This document shows, piece by piece, positions 39,208 to 48,617 of a stretch of 64,000 bases of DNA (its first letter is position 1; every line of letters begins with the position of its first letter). Origin of the DNA: an uncultured Acidobacteriota bacterium (GTDB lineage: Bacteria; Acidobacteriota; Terriglobia; Terriglobales; Acidobacteriaceae); contig CAILAZ010000280.1 of NCBI GenBank assembly GCA_903832295.1, positions 1-64,000 on the forward strand. Reading direction: 5' to 3'. Position numbers and translations under genes: made by a program. The notes under the pieces are model-generated. The model worked only from the letters and a program-made list of their open reading frames with translations. It searched no databases and was not told where the DNA came from.

Positions 39208-40959
39208 ATGCGCTCCCTTCAGAGTTTCTGCCTTCTGGTTCTCCTCTCCGCCTCTGTTTTCGCCCAAAGCCCCCAGTCCGTCACAGACCGCCTCGCCGCG
39301 CAGAACGCCCTCTTCGAAGAGCAGTATCAGGCCGACCTCCGCAACTTCCCGGAGCGCGCCACCGCCGTCGGAGACTACCGCTACAACGACAAGCTCGCGG
39401 ACTACTCCCTGGCCGCCATCGCCCAGCGTCACAGCGATGACATGGCTTTCCTCGCCCGCCTTGAAGCCATCGCCACCACCGGCTTTTCTGAGCAGGATCA
39501 GCTTTCGCATGATCTCCTCGTCCGCGTCCTTCAGCAGCGCGACGCCGACTACGGGTTCAAAGAGTTCGAGATGCCCATCAACCAGCAGAATGGCGTCCAC
39601 ACCGGTCTCGCCGATCTGCCGCTCTCCGTTCCCTTTGACTCCGTGAAGCACTATGAGGATTACATCGCTCGCCTGCACCAGATTCCGCGAGTGCTCAATC
39701 AGGTCAGGGAAGTGCTCCGCGCCGGCATGAAGGACAACCTCATGCCCGTCCGTTTCCTGCTTGAAAAGCTCCCCGTGCAGTGCCAGGGCATCATCGACGC
39801 CGATCCCTTCCTGACCCCGGCCACGAAGTTCCCCGCCGGCATCTCGCCCGCGGATCAGAAGCGTCTCACGCAGCAGATTACTGACGCCATCAACGCCGAC
39901 GTTCTGCCCGCCTACAAGAGCTTCGCTGCATTCCTCGCCACTGAGTACGCGCCCAAAGGCCGCACCACCTTGGCCATCACCTCGCTGCCTGACGGCCAGC
40001 GCCGCTACCAGAACAACATCTACGCCCGCACCACCACCCATATGTCGCCCGATCAGATTCACCAGCTCGGACTTCGCGAGATGGATCGCATTCAGGCCGA
40101 AATGCTTGTCATCGCAAAGAAGCAGGGCTTCGCCGATCTCGCCTCGTTCCGCGCCTCTCTCAAGACCAATCCCAAGTACATCCCCACCTCCTCTGGCCAG
40201 ATCCTCGATGACTTCCGCCGCTACATCGCCCAGATGGAGCCCAAGCTCCCACAGCTCTTCGGAGTGCTTCCCAGGTCGCCGGTCACCGTCGAAGCCATCC
40301 CGGCATTCCAGTCCGCTGCCGCCACCCACTACGTCACTGGAACCCCGGATGGCAAGCGTCCCGGCCGCGTCGTGGTGGCCACCTCCAACTTCGCCAGCCG
40401 CACCCTGGTTCTCGATGAGGCGGTCGCCTACCACGAGGGAGTTCCCGGACATCACATGCAGCTCTCCGTCCAGCAGCAGCTCACCGGACTCCCAAAGTTC
40501 CGCCTCCACAGCCTCGGCTTCAACGCATACATCGAAGGCTGGGCACTCTACGCCGAGGAACTCGGGAAGGAGGTCGGTTTCTATAGCGACCCGGTCTCCG
40601 ATTACGGACGCCTCTCGTCCGAGCTCTTCCGTGCCGTGCGTCTTGTGGTTGATACCGGAATTCACTCCAAGGGGTGGAGCCGCGACCAGGTCGTCGAGTT
40701 CATGCGCAACTCCGGCGCCGTCGATGAGCCAACCATCCAGTCCGAAACCGACCGCTACATCGCGTGGCCCGCTCAGGCTCTCAGCTACAAGCTCGGCCAG
40801 TTGAAGTTCCGTGAACTTCGCGCCCGCGCGCAGAAAGAGCTCGGCCCCAGCTTCGACATCCGCGCCTTCCACGACGAGATGCTCAACGGCGGAACCCTCC
40901 CCCTCGATCTCCTCGAAGCCCGCACCGACAAGTGGATCGCCCAACACAAATCAAAATAG
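39208..40959 (+). CDS. DUF885-family secreted metallopeptidase-like protein
   Basis: 583 aa from the ATG at 39208; the frame is open upstream to 39094 but only this start gives a signal peptide (MRSLQSFCLLVLLSASVFAQ). The signature DEAVAYHEGVPGHHMQ is complete, with HEGVPGHH at 409-416; DUF885 proteins carry this as a putative zinc-binding site. A terminal segment ends LEARTDKWIAQHKSK. The family is exported and often annotated as a possible carboxypeptidase or amidase; substrate unknown. It is a single gene. Confidence 0.9.
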   Translation: MRSLQSFCLLVLLSASVFAQSPQSVTDRLAAQNALFEEQYQADLRNFPERATAVGDYRYNDKLADYSLAAIAQRHSDDMAFLARLEAIATTGFSEQDQLSHDLLVRVLQQRDADYGFKEFEMPINQQNGVHTGLADLPLSVPFDSVKHYEDYIARLHQIPRVLNQVREVLRAGMKDNLMPVRFLLEKLPVQCQGIIDADPFLTPATKFPAGISPADQKRLTQQITDAINADVLPAYKSFAAFLATEYAPKGRTTLAITSLPDGQRRYQNNIYARTTTHMSPDQIHQLGLREMDRIQAEMLVIAKKQGFADLASFRASLKTNPKYIPTSSGQILDDFRRYIAQMEPKLPQLFGVLPRSPVTVEAIPAFQSAAATHYVTGTPDGKRPGRVVVATSNFASRTLVLDEAVAYHEGVPGHHMQLSVQQQLTGLPKFRLHSLGFNAYIEGWALYAEELGKEVGFYSDPVSDYGRLSSELFRAVRLVVDTGIHSKGWSRDQVVEFMRNSGAVDEPTIQSETDRYIAWPAQALSYKLGQLKFRELRARAQKELGPSFDIRAFHDEMLNGGTLPLDLLEARTDKWIAQHKSK

Positions 40960-41022
40960 CCTTTGTCCCCTGCGCTATTCACGGCGGATACTGGCACCCA
41001 TAGCTACTCTGAGCGCAAAAGC

Positions 41023-41055
41023 AACCCTCCCAGGTTCAAGGAACCTGGGAGGGTT
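41023..41055. terminator. Strong bidirectional hairpin
   Basis: AACCCTCCCAGGTTC (41023-41037) pairs perfectly over 15 bp with 41041-41055 around a 3-nt loop. A TTGGTTG stretch follows. It sits between the DUF885 gene and the convergent secreted-protein gene. Confidence 0.85.
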
Positions 41056-41092
41056 TTGGTTGACCGGCTAGTGCTGCCGAGCCTGTCTCTTC

Positions 41093-41554
41093 TTACCGGT
41101 GAAGGGAACGGTTCAGGATGTCCAGCGCATTTTCAATGTGACCGAGCGCGCGCCTCTGCAGCCCTTGATGTCCAGTATCATCGGTACCCGCGGCAACGTC
41201 TCCGCGTGCTTTATTCAGCAGAACCAAGGCCTGGCGCATGGGGCGGTCGTCGCTTCCGGCATATGCGGGAGGAGGAGTCTGGTGGGGGTTCCTTCCCTCG
41301 GCGCTCACCGCCGCGTCTAGTTCACGGATGGCGTCCGCAATTTCACTGAGGGCACGGTCCCGCACTCCCGCAAATGCAGGATTGCTGGCCGACTGCAATG
41401 CCGCACGCGCCTCACGAAGGTCGGAGAGGGCGTGCAGATAGGCAGGACGCTGGGCAAAAGCCGGGGTCGCAAGGGTAAGGAGTAAGAAAGCCGACAGTCC
41501 AAGGACTGCTAGTGTAGAGGTTTTAAACACACGCATTTCAGCCATACCTTTCAT
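41093..41554 (-). CDS. Small secreted helical protein, hypothetical
   Basis: About 153 aa from the ATG at 41554 (in-frame ATGs at 41545 and 41536 are alternatives; no clear ribosome site decides). The signal peptide is strong (STLAVLGLSAFLLLTLATPAFAQ). The mature protein is helical, with repeated RAALxSA / ALxEIADAIRELDAAV / ALGHIENALDILNRSL segments. No family recognised beyond similarity in style to small helical periplasmic proteins. Monocistronic. Confidence 0.7.
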   Translation of the reverse strand: MKGMAEMRVFKTSTLAVLGLSAFLLLTLATPAFAQRPAYLHALSDLREARAALQSASNPAFAGVRDRALSEIADAIRELDAAVSAEGRNPHQTPPPAYAGSDDRPMRQALVLLNKARGDVAAGTDDTGHQGLQRRALGHIENALDILNRSLHR

Positions 41555-41675
41555 GGTTCGCGGTTTGAAACTTTGTCTGTTTGTAGCGACGCAAATTATA
41601 GCAAACCACCTTCGAACCATTCATGACTGAAACCACTGAGCCATATTAGCCCGCTGTGGCACGGGTGCACAGGTG

Positions 41676-41706
41676 CCCCGTCCAACGCGTCTTTCGTTGG
41701 GCGGGG
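41676..41706. repeat. Palindromic intergenic repeat
   Basis: CCCCGTCCAACG (41676-41687) and CGTTGGGCGGGG (41695-41706) pair over 12 bp with one G-T wobble around a 7-nt loop. It has a form like acidobacterial REP-like elements and is followed directly by a (CTTGCT)n tract. Confidence 0.55.
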
Positions 41707-41716
41707 TAGTTGACCC

Positions 41717-41780
41717 TGCTCTTGACCTTGACCTTGCTCTTGCTCTTGCTCTTGCTCTTGCTCTCGCTCTTGTTCTTTCT
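41717..41780. repeat. Degenerate (CTTGCT)n hexanucleotide tract, locus 1
   Basis: About ten units of a hexamer close to CTTGCT (plus strand) with scattered changes, ending in pyrimidine-rich sequence. It lies 50-120 bp before the Hsp15-like start and, if transcribed, would be in the 5' leader of that gene. Similar tracts occur near 51.4 kb and 59.0 kb. Confidence 0.7.
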
Positions 41781-41835
41781 CTCCCCACCCCCTTCCCATT
41801 TGCCTCTCCCCCTCCCCTCGCGCCAGAATATCCCT

Positions 41836-42219
41836 ATGACCTCCGTCCGCATTGACAAGTGGCTCTGGGCCGCGCGCTTCTTCAAGACCCGTACTCTCGC
41901 CTCCCGCGCCTGCGAGCTCGGACGCATCCAGCTCCACTCGCAACCCGTCAAGCCCGCCCGCGAACTCCGCGTTGGAGACCTCCTCCACATCACCAACGAC
42001 GGCGGAGACTTCGACATCGAAGTCCTCGCCCTCAGCGACCTCCGCGGCCCCGCTCCTGTCGCCCAGGCTCTCTACCATGAGACCGACGCCAGCCGCGAAG
42101 CCCGCGCCAGGGCCTCTGCCGAACGCAAATCCAATCCCGCCCTCTTCGAACCTGCTCCCCTCAACCGCCCTTCCAAGCGCGACCGCCGCGAGATCATCCG
42201 CTTCCGCACCCGCGACTAG
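41836..42219 (+). CDS. hslR: S4-domain RNA-binding protein, Hsp15-like
   Basis: 127 aa from the ATG at 41836; the long upstream open frame is only the hexamer tract translated as Leu. The N-terminus VRIDKWLWAARFFKTRTLA is the Hsp15-type S4 domain, and the C-terminus is basic (RPSKRDRREIIRFR). Family members bind a stalled 50S subunit carrying peptidyl-tRNA and help recycle it. The direction and placement before lepA, another translation factor, is consistent with but does not show a shared role. Confidence 0.85.
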   Translation: MTSVRIDKWLWAARFFKTRTLASRACELGRIQLHSQPVKPARELRVGDLLHITNDGGDFDIEVLALSDLRGPAPVAQALYHETDASREARARASAERKSNPALFEPAPLNRPSKRDRREIIRFRTRD

Positions 42220-42249
42220 CGGACGGTCCCGGATCGCTTCCCGCCCGTT

Positions 42250-42395
42250 CCCTCAACCATTGACCGTTGCGTCAACCTTCCGTGCCTGAATCTCTGCCTT
42301 TACAGTCAATCCTTCCAGACCACCCTGAACGATTGCCCACCCCGCCACTCCCCCCACCTTCAACCATTGCCCCGTTGGTGAATCGTTCCCGCGCC
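42250..42395. repeat. Dispersed intergenic motif cluster, copy B
   Basis: Between the Hsp15-like gene and lepA (42220-42539, no other gene). Contains TTCCAGACCACCCT (42313-42326, exact match to 60304-60317), ATTGCCCACCCCGCCA (42332-42347, exact match to 60250-60265), CAACCATTGCCC (42361-42372) and AATCGTTCCC (from about 42381). Function unknown. Confidence 0.6.
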
Positions 42396-42539
42396 CTGCG
42401 CCTCACGCCAATTTCCCCCCGAAGTCGCTCTCACCCTCATTTTCCGCGGCTGTAACTACATTTCGTCGCAGATGATAAAATCAGACTATTACGTCATTGC
42501 AGCCTCGCTATTCGTGCGGGCGCCTGGAAAAAGCAAAGC

Positions 42540-44354
42540 ATGGACCGCACCTCGATTCGGAATTTCGCGATCATCGCGCACATTGACCACGGCAAGACCA
42601 CGCTCTCCGACCGCATGCTGGAGATCACCGGCTCGCTTTCAGCCCGTGAAATGGCGGGTCAGGAGCAGGTCCTCGACGCCATGGAACTCGAGCGCGAGCG
42701 CGGCATCACCATCAAGGCGCACGCCGTCCGCATGATGTACCTCGCCAAGGACGGCCAGACCTACCAGCTCAATCTCATCGACACTCCCGGCCACGTGGAC
42801 TTCTCCTACGAGGTCTCGCGCTCGCTTGCCTCCTGTGAAGGCGCGCTTCTCGTCGTCGATGCCACGCAAGGCGTAGAGGCGCAAACCCTCGCCAACAGCT
42901 ACATCGCCATCAACCACGGTCTTGAAATCATTCCCGTCATCAACAAGATCGATCTCCCCAGCTCTGACGTCGTCCGCACCAAGGAGATGATCGAGAGCGC
43001 CGTCGGCCTCGATGCCTCCAACGCCCTTCCCATCAGCGCCAAAACCGGAGAAGGCGTTCTCGAAGTGCTCGAGGAGATCGTCCGCCGCGTCCCCTGCCCC
43101 AAGGGCAATATCGACGCGCCTCTGCAGGCCCTCATCTTTGACTCATGGTTTGACAGCTATCGCGGTGTCGGCATCCTCGCCCGCGTCGTCAACGGCCGTC
43201 TCTACAAGGGACAGAAGATCAAGCTCATGGCCAAGGGCACCACCTTCCTCGTCGATTCCATGGGCGTGCTCACCCCCAAGCCCCAGGAGATCGGCGAACT
43301 CACCGCCGGCGAAGTCGGCTTCTTCTTCGCCACCATGAAGACTGTCGGCGACGTCAAGATCGGTGACACCATCACGGACGCCGACAAGCCCGCCATCGAG
43401 GCCATGCCCGGCTTTGAAGACATCAAGCCCATGGTTTTTGCGGGGCTCTACACCGTGGACTCGCACGAGCACGGCCTGCTGCGCGACGCTCTCGAAAAGC
43501 TCCGCCTCAATGACGCATCTTTCTTCTTCGAACCCGAGAGCTCCGTCGCTCTCGGCTTCGGATTCCGTTGCGGCTTCCTCGGCCTCCTTCACATGGAGAT
43601 CATCCAGGAGCGCCTCGAGCGCGAGTACAGTCTTGACCTCATCATCACCGCACCCAGCGTGCGCTACTTCGTCACCCTCACCAGTGGAGACGTGCTCGAG
43701 GTGGACAACCCTTCGCGCTGGCCTGACCCCACGCTCATCGCCAAGATCAAAGAGCCCATCATCACCGCCACCATTCTGACCGCCGAAGAATATGTCGGAG
43801 GCATCCTCAAGCTCGTTGAGGAAAAGCGCGGTAAGCAGAAGAACTTCGAGTACGTCGGCTCCAACCGCGTCATGCTCACCTACGAACTTCCGCTCAACGA
43901 GATCGTTCTCGACTTTTACGACCGCCTCAAGACTGTCTCACGCGGTTACGCTTCCCTCGACTATCACCTCTCCGGATGGTGGGAGTCTCCGATGGTGAAG
44001 CTGGATATTCTGGTCGCCGGCGAGCCGGTCGATGCTCTCTCCATCGTCGTCCATCGGGACGCTGCATACGAGCGCGGCAAGTTGCTCGTTTCCAAGATGC
44101 GCCAACTCATCCCGCGCCAGCAGTTTGAGGTGGCCATCCAGGCCGCGATCGGTGCCAAGATCATTGCAAGGGAATCCGTCGCTGCATTGCGCAAGAATGT
44201 GATCGCGAAATGCTACGGCGGAGACATATCCCGCAAGCGCAAACTCCTGGAGAAGCAGAAGGAAGGCAAGCGTCGTATGAAGCGGGTAGGTAAGGTTGAC
44301 ATTCCACAAGAGGCTTTCCTTGCCGTATTGCGTGTTGCCAGCGATGAGAGCTGA
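42540..44354 (+). CDS. lepA: Translation elongation factor 4 (LepA)
   Basis: 604 aa, the family length. GTPase motifs: G1 AHIDHGKTT (13-21), a G2 region in [11 protein letters not shown]3 DTPGHVDF and G4 NKID. The domain order ends in the LepA-specific C-terminal domain ([21 protein letters not shown], then [22 protein letters not shown]). A ribosome-associated GTPase that back-translocates or remodels ribosomes under stress. It lacks any adjacent lepB. Confidence 0.97.
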   Translation: MDRTSIRNFAIIAHIDHGKTTLSDRMLEITGSLSAREMAGQEQVLDAMELERERGITIKAHAVRMMYLAKDGQTYQLNLIDTPGHVDFSYEVSRSLASCEGALLVVDATQGVEAQTLANSYIAINHGLEIIPVINKIDLPSSDVVRTKEMIESAVGLDASNALPISAKTGEGVLEVLEEIVRRVPCPKGNIDAPLQALIFDSWFDSYRGVGILARVVNGRLYKGQKIKLMAKGTTFLVDSMGVLTPKPQEIGELTAGEVGFFFATMKTVGDVKIGDTITDADKPAIEAMPGFEDIKPMVFAGLYTVDSHEHGLLRDALEKLRLNDASFFFEPESSVALGFGFRCGFLGLLHMEIIQERLEREYSLDLIITAPSVRYFVTLTSGDVLEVDNPSRWPDPTLIAKIKEPIITATILTAEEYVGGILKLVEEKRGKQKNFEYVGSNRVMLTYELPLNEIVLDFYDRLKTVSRGYASLDYHLSGWWESPMVKLDILVAGEPVDALSIVVHRDAAYERGKLLVSKMRQLIPRQQFEVAIQAAIGAKIIARESVAALRKNVIAKCYGGDISRKRKLLEKQKEGKRRMKRVGKVDIPQEAFLAVLRVASDES

Positions 44355-44399
44355 CCTTCCCAAACGGTGAGGGAAAACCCCTAGTTACCGTGACCGCCT

Positions 44400-44700
44400 C
44401 CGCACCTGCATCGAGCTCCATAGGCACATCACATCAATATTTGCAAGTATGGATGTGTGCAAAACCCGGAATTCTGAGATTTAGACTACGACTCCGGCGC
44501 ATCGTCAAGCACAAAGTGTGTATCTACATAAGTATCTGATTAACAGACAGTTACCACACTTTATGCTGTACGGCGTGCCCCCCAACATGCCGTAACATGG
44601 CATTAATATTTCCATTCCGCTGAATTCTTCACAACTTTTCCACACTTTCGGCGATTTGTTCCCAAAATGAGAGCACTTCAATCCAGCGTTGTTTTGCTAC
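44400..44700. other. AT-rich intergenic stretch with two DnaA-box-like sites
   Basis: No gene is supported between lepA and the convergent Skp gene. GC content looks clearly lower than in the flanking genes. Two 9-mers match the relaxed DnaA box TTWTNCACA: TTTTGCACA on the minus strand (44456-44464) and TTTTCCACA on the plus strand (44636-44644). A hairpin without a T-run lies at 44570-44593. Confidence 0.45.
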
Positions 44701-44739
44701 GTCGCTCGATCATCCCAATTTACCTTGCCCACATAGGAA

Positions 44740-44771
44740 AAGGGCCGCTCTCCGCAGGGAGACCGGCCCTT
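44740..44771 (-). terminator. Terminator of the Skp gene
   Basis: AAGGGCCG-CTCTCC pairs with GGGAGA-CCGGCCCTT around a GCA loop, with one internal mismatch. The minus strand continues TTTTCC. It lies 20 bp beyond the stop codon. Confidence 0.8.
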
Positions 44772-44791
44772 CTGATCTTCTCTCTTGGTGC

Positions 44792-45421
44792 TTACTTCCT
44801 GGGTGCGGTCGCCGGAGCAGCAGGCTTGGGTGCACCCGCGGCCTTCGCCGGAGCGGCAATGCCAGACTGCGCGTTATAGGCATCGACCACTGCTTTGGTG
44901 ATATCAACCGAGCTCGCCGCCCACAGTACCGGGCTAGCCTGACCGCTCACGTCAAGAATCAGCGTGTAGCTGTTCTCTTTTGCGTACTTGTCCAGCACCT
45001 CGACCAGTTTCTGGCCGATGCGATTCGCAATTTCGTTCTGCTGCGCCTGGATGTCCGTGTTCGCATCCTCGTAATTGCGCTGCAGCGTCTTCTTCTTGGC
45101 GTCGATCTGCTTCAGAAGTTCCGCGCGCTTCTCCTCGCTGAGCTTGTCGCCCTGCGTGTTGAATTGCTTCTGCAGATCGTCCACTTCCTTGTTCAGGCTC
45201 TCGAGCTCAATACGCTTCGGGTCGAATTTCTTCTGAAGCGTCTCGAAGTCGCGCTGGCCCTCGTTGGAAGTGACAATAGCTTGCTGGATGTTGATGATGC
45301 CGACCTTGGCAACCGTGGGAGCTGCGGAAGCCGCCGGTGCAGCAGTCTGGGCGAGGGCAGGAACGCTGAGAATGAGTGCCAGCGCCATGGCCGGGATCAA
45401 GCGTGCAAAGTTGCGATTCAT
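44792..45421 (-). CDS. skp: OmpH/Skp-family periplasmic chaperone
   Basis: 209 aa from the ATG at 45421, which gives a signal peptide (MNRNFARLIPAMALALILSV, then PALAQ). The mature protein is OmpH/Skp-like: VGIINIQQAIVTSNEGQRDF opens the beta core, a long coiled-coil arm spans about 65-140, and LVEVLDKYAKENSYTLILD closes the core. The Pro/Ala-rich C-terminal extension is longer than in E. coli Skp. The protein would escort unfolded outer-membrane proteins across the periplasm to BamA, whose gene is immediately upstream on the same strand. Confidence 0.93.
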   Translation of the reverse strand: MNRNFARLIPAMALALILSVPALAQTAAPAASAAPTVAKVGIINIQQAIVTSNEGQRDFETLQKKFDPKRIELESLNKEVDDLQKQFNTQGDKLSEEKRAELLKQIDAKKKTLQRNYEDANTDIQAQQNEIANRIGQKLVEVLDKYAKENSYTLILDVSGQASPVLWAASSVDITKAVVDAYNAQSGIAAPAKAAGAPKPAAPATAPRK

Positions 45422-45621
45422 CGAAATTAGCCTCAACTCCTCTAGGAGCTTACGGAGATTCCGCAGAAACCTTTCAGCAGGCGGGCGAGCCACAAATGAT
45501 CTAGCTCCAGCCCTGTTCGAAAAATTCCTCTGACGGATGTTCCCGATTATAGGTTGTGGGCAAAAGAGCGTCAAACAACAACTTCCGTCCGAGCTCTTTT
45601 CCCGAAGATAGCACAAGCAAA

Positions 45622-48528
45622 TTAGAACGTCGTTGCCACCGTGAAGCGGAACGTCTTCCTCGGCTCACGAATCCGGTAGGAAGGATTGTAAGTCGCAATC
45701 GTATTCAGGTACGTGTAATCTCCCGCGCCACCCGCCGGGAACATATCCCGCGTCAGCCGGTCCGGCGCTGGCGCCTGGGTATCTACGCGCAGTGGATTGT
45801 ATGCATAGAAGATGCGGAAGGGCGCATTCACCACCGGCAGAATCACCTGCAGCTCCGCGCCTGTGGACATACGCACCGCATAGTTGGTCCCACTCAACGG
45901 CTTCAAATCCTGCCCAAATTTCAGGAACTGCGTGCCCTGGCATTGCAGGAAGCTTGAGTCGTAAGATGGGCATCCGAAGGGTGTCGCATCCAGCTGGCTC
46001 ACCTGCCGGTCGCTCAGCCGCAGCTGGGACTGGCGGATCGCCATATTCATGCCTGTATCGGCGAAGAACGCAAACGTCACCGGTCCAACCACAGGTATGC
46101 GGTATTCCAGATTGCCCACAAGGCTCGTGTCGCCGCCCGGATACACCAGGCGCGTGATTGGAACCGTCACCATCCACGGTCCCGAGCGTGAATTGTCAGG
46201 ATCCTTGACTACCGTTGTCCCGTCGCGGTTCGTCAGCGGAACCGCGATCTTGTCCGAAATCAGTGCAATGGGACCAGCCGCACGAATATCAAAGCCGCGC
46301 AGGTCGGTGTCGCCACCCTGGAAGAAGCGCTCGAACGGAGGCGCCGTCTTGCCGCCCCAGCCCGTGATGAACGAACCCTGGAGCCTCATTCCCAACGTCT
46401 GCATTCCATCCTTTCGCGGATGGATGCCCTTCATGGGAATGAACTGCTTGAACTCGCCAATCGGCCGGATGTCGGCGACGTTGCCGCCTATGCCGGCAAT
46501 GTCCATTCCGAAGAAGTAGCTGCGGCCGCTGTGCGGGCGCATCGGGTTGTCGATCGTGCTGCTGCTGAAGCTCGGAACCAGTTTGCTGGTCTGGATGCCC
46601 TGCAGCGCATTCGGCCCGCCCACGTTGCGGAATGCCAGGTACTCAAAGTAGTTCGTCGAAGCGTCCGTGTACGTCGTAATCGTTGAGGTGTCCCACGAGT
46701 ACGTCAGTCCCACGCGCTTGAACGAGCGGTGCAGCGGATAGCTGGCCGATACCGTGAAGCCCGTGCTCGCCTGCGAATAGTTCTGCAGCGAGTTCAGGTA
46801 AGACTGCGGGAGGTTCAGCTTCGTTCCTGAAGCAATGCTCGCCTGTCTCGCCTGGTCATACTTGAAGTTGCGTGTGAATACCGTAAAGCCCAAATGAATC
46901 GGCTTGTCGAACAGGTACGGCTCGGTAAAGCAGAACATCGCGTCGCGCTGGTAGGTTCCCAGCGATGCCGACAACGACAGCGTTTCGCCCAGGCCGAGGA
47001 AGTTGTTGGTCTCGTAATTCACCCCGACAAACGCTCCGGACAATCCGCTCACGCCGCCATTCAGGCCGATCGAGTTCTTACCCTTTTCCTTCACCTTCAG
47101 GTTGATGTCCACCGTGTTTTCCGCAACATCCTGGTGAACTTCCGAATCCTGTTCCGGCTTCAGTGTCTCGAAGTAGTTCAACTGGTTCAATCGCAGCAGG
47201 CTTACTTCCCACATGCGGGAGTTATAAACCTGGCCTTCTTCCAGTGCCAACTCACGCCGGATCACCTTGTCGCGGGTCGTCGTGTTTCCTGAGAACTCGA
47301 TGCGCCGTACGAAGAACTGCTTGCCTTCGTCCACGTCGATCTTCAGCGTGATTGACTTGTGTTCTTCATCAATCTCGGTGTTCGGCACATTGGTTTCATT
47401 GATGTAGCCCAGCGAACCATATGCCTTGCGAAGCTCTTCCAGTCCCTTGCTCACTGATGTGCGGTTGAACCAGTCGCCATCCTTGATCTTGAACAGGTGG
47501 CGGAGCGCCGCAACGTTGGTGATCGACTTGTTGCCCGAGAAGGTGATCTCCTTCAGATGGTAGCGTTCACCCTCTTCCACCGGAATCGTAATATCCACCG
47601 ACTTGCCGTGCTGCGACTTGAACGGGTAGTACCAGGCGATGCCGTTGACATTGCGGATCTTCGTCTTCGGATCTTCCACAATCGCCTTGAAGTACCCCTT
47701 GTCCTGGTAGGCAAAGCGAACGCGTTCGGCGTCTTCGCTCAGCTTGGTCGCGTCAAATGTGCGCGCAAACAGATTTTCCAGGATGATCGAGTGCGGAATT
47801 CCAATCGGCTTCGAGTTGTGCATCGCGGCGCGTAGGTAGCGCGTCGGCACCTTCTTGTTGCCTTCAAACCGGATGACGCCCACCTTCACCTTCGGGCCTT
47901 CCTTGATGTTGAAGGTGATGCCCACTGCCGCCGGAGGAATCTGCCGGACTTCCGTGGTGATGGTCGCAAACTGGCGGCCGTGTGCGGCCAGCAGTTCCTT
48001 CAGCACCACTTCCGCTTTCTTCACGCGCGTCGGATCGAACTGGCTCTCCTGGCTCAGCCCAACCTTGCGCTCCTTGAACTTGTCGAGCACGTCGCTCTGC
48101 GAAACCGCGTTCAGCCCGAGATACTTGATCTCGCGGATTGTCGGCTTTTCCTTCACATACACGTGAAGAATCCAGCCCTTCGGCCCCTCTTCGCGCTCAA
48201 TGCGGAGGTCGTCAAAATAGCCCGCATTCCACAGCGAGTTGAAGTCGCGCTCCATTCCTGCGGCGTCATAGACGTCGCCCGGGCGCGTGAACATGCGCGA
48301 ACGGATGGTCTCGGCGGGAATACGGCGGTTGCCGTGAATTCGAATGTCCTCGATGATGCCCTGTTGTGCAAACGCCATGCCGGCAAGCAGCAGGGTGACC
48401 AGGCAGAAGCGAAGCAACTGGAACAGCCCGCATCGGAATGGGCGGCTCAGGCGAGACGTGGCGCAGACGTAATCAGTGCGAAGAATGGCGAGACCCTCAT
48501 GCGTAAATCTTGGGCGCGGAAGTACCAA
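45622..48528 (-). CDS. bamA: Outer-membrane assembly factor BamA
   Basis: About 968 aa if the TTG at 48528 is the start; no ATG is available before the signal-like segment FQLLRFCLVTLLLAGMAFAQ, so the start remains uncertain. POTRA repeats are seen from IIEDIRIHGNRRIPAETIRS (about 56) onward, with repeats at GPKVKVGVIRFEGNKKVPTR, RYHLKEITFSGNKSIT and FFVRRIEFSGNTTTRDK. The C-terminal half is the 16-strand beta-barrel surface-antigen domain, with FFQGGDTDLRGFD near the strand-forming lid and a terminal FRFTVATTF (final aromatic residue). Central component of outer-membrane protein insertion. bamA-skp is the common order, but no lpxD/fabZ/lpxA follow. Confidence 0.95.
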   Translation of the reverse strand: MVLPRPRFTHEGLAILRTDYVCATSRLSRPFRCGLFQLLRFCLVTLLLAGMAFAQQGIIEDIRIHGNRRIPAETIRSRMFTRPGDVYDAAGMERDFNSLWNAGYFDDLRIEREEGPKGWILHVYVKEKPTIREIKYLGLNAVSQSDVLDKFKERKVGLSQESQFDPTRVKKAEVVLKELLAAHGRQFATITTEVRQIPPAAVGITFNIKEGPKVKVGVIRFEGNKKVPTRYLRAAMHNSKPIGIPHSIILENLFARTFDATKLSEDAERVRFAYQDKGYFKAIVEDPKTKIRNVNGIAWYYPFKSQHGKSVDITIPVEEGERYHLKEITFSGNKSITNVAALRHLFKIKDGDWFNRTSVSKGLEELRKAYGSLGYINETNVPNTEIDEEHKSITLKIDVDEGKQFFVRRIEFSGNTTTRDKVIRRELALEEGQVYNSRMWEVSLLRLNQLNYFETLKPEQDSEVHQDVAENTVDINLKVKEKGKNSIGLNGGVSGLSGAFVGVNYETNNFLGLGETLSLSASLGTYQRDAMFCFTEPYLFDKPIHLGFTVFTRNFKYDQARQASIASGTKLNLPQSYLNSLQNYSQASTGFTVSASYPLHRSFKRVGLTYSWDTSTITTYTDASTNYFEYLAFRNVGGPNALQGIQTSKLVPSFSSSTIDNPMRPHSGRSYFFGMDIAGIGGNVADIRPIGEFKQFIPMKGIHPRKDGMQTLGMRLQGSFITGWGGKTAPPFERFFQGGDTDLRGFDIRAAGPIALISDKIAVPLTNRDGTTVVKDPDNSRSGPWMVTVPITRLVYPGGDTSLVGNLEYRIPVVGPVTFAFFADTGMNMAIRQSQLRLSDRQVSQLDATPFGCPSYDSSFLQCQGTQFLKFGQDLKPLSGTNYAVRMSTGAELQVILPVVNAPFRIFYAYNPLRVDTQAPAPDRLTRDMFPAGGAGDYTYLNTIATYNPSYRIREPRKTFRFTVATTF

Positions 48529-48617
48529 TTATACAGGGTCAGGTGCTCTCGACGCTATCCAGAGCAACGATACTCTACTTCCTTCGCTATCGCGCCTTGG
48601 TAAATCGTCGCCCCGCC

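Noticed and set aside
38929-40947. 672-codon open frame antisense to the DUF885 gene
   Set aside because: It mirrors the DUF885 gene almost exactly, has a Gly/Glu/Val-rich composition with no domain, and is a consequence of strong codon bias in GC-rich DNA.
41710-41835. Poly-leucine N-terminal extension of the Hsp15-like protein
   Set aside because: It is the hexamer tract read as Leu codons; the S4 domain starts at 41836 as in characterised homologues.
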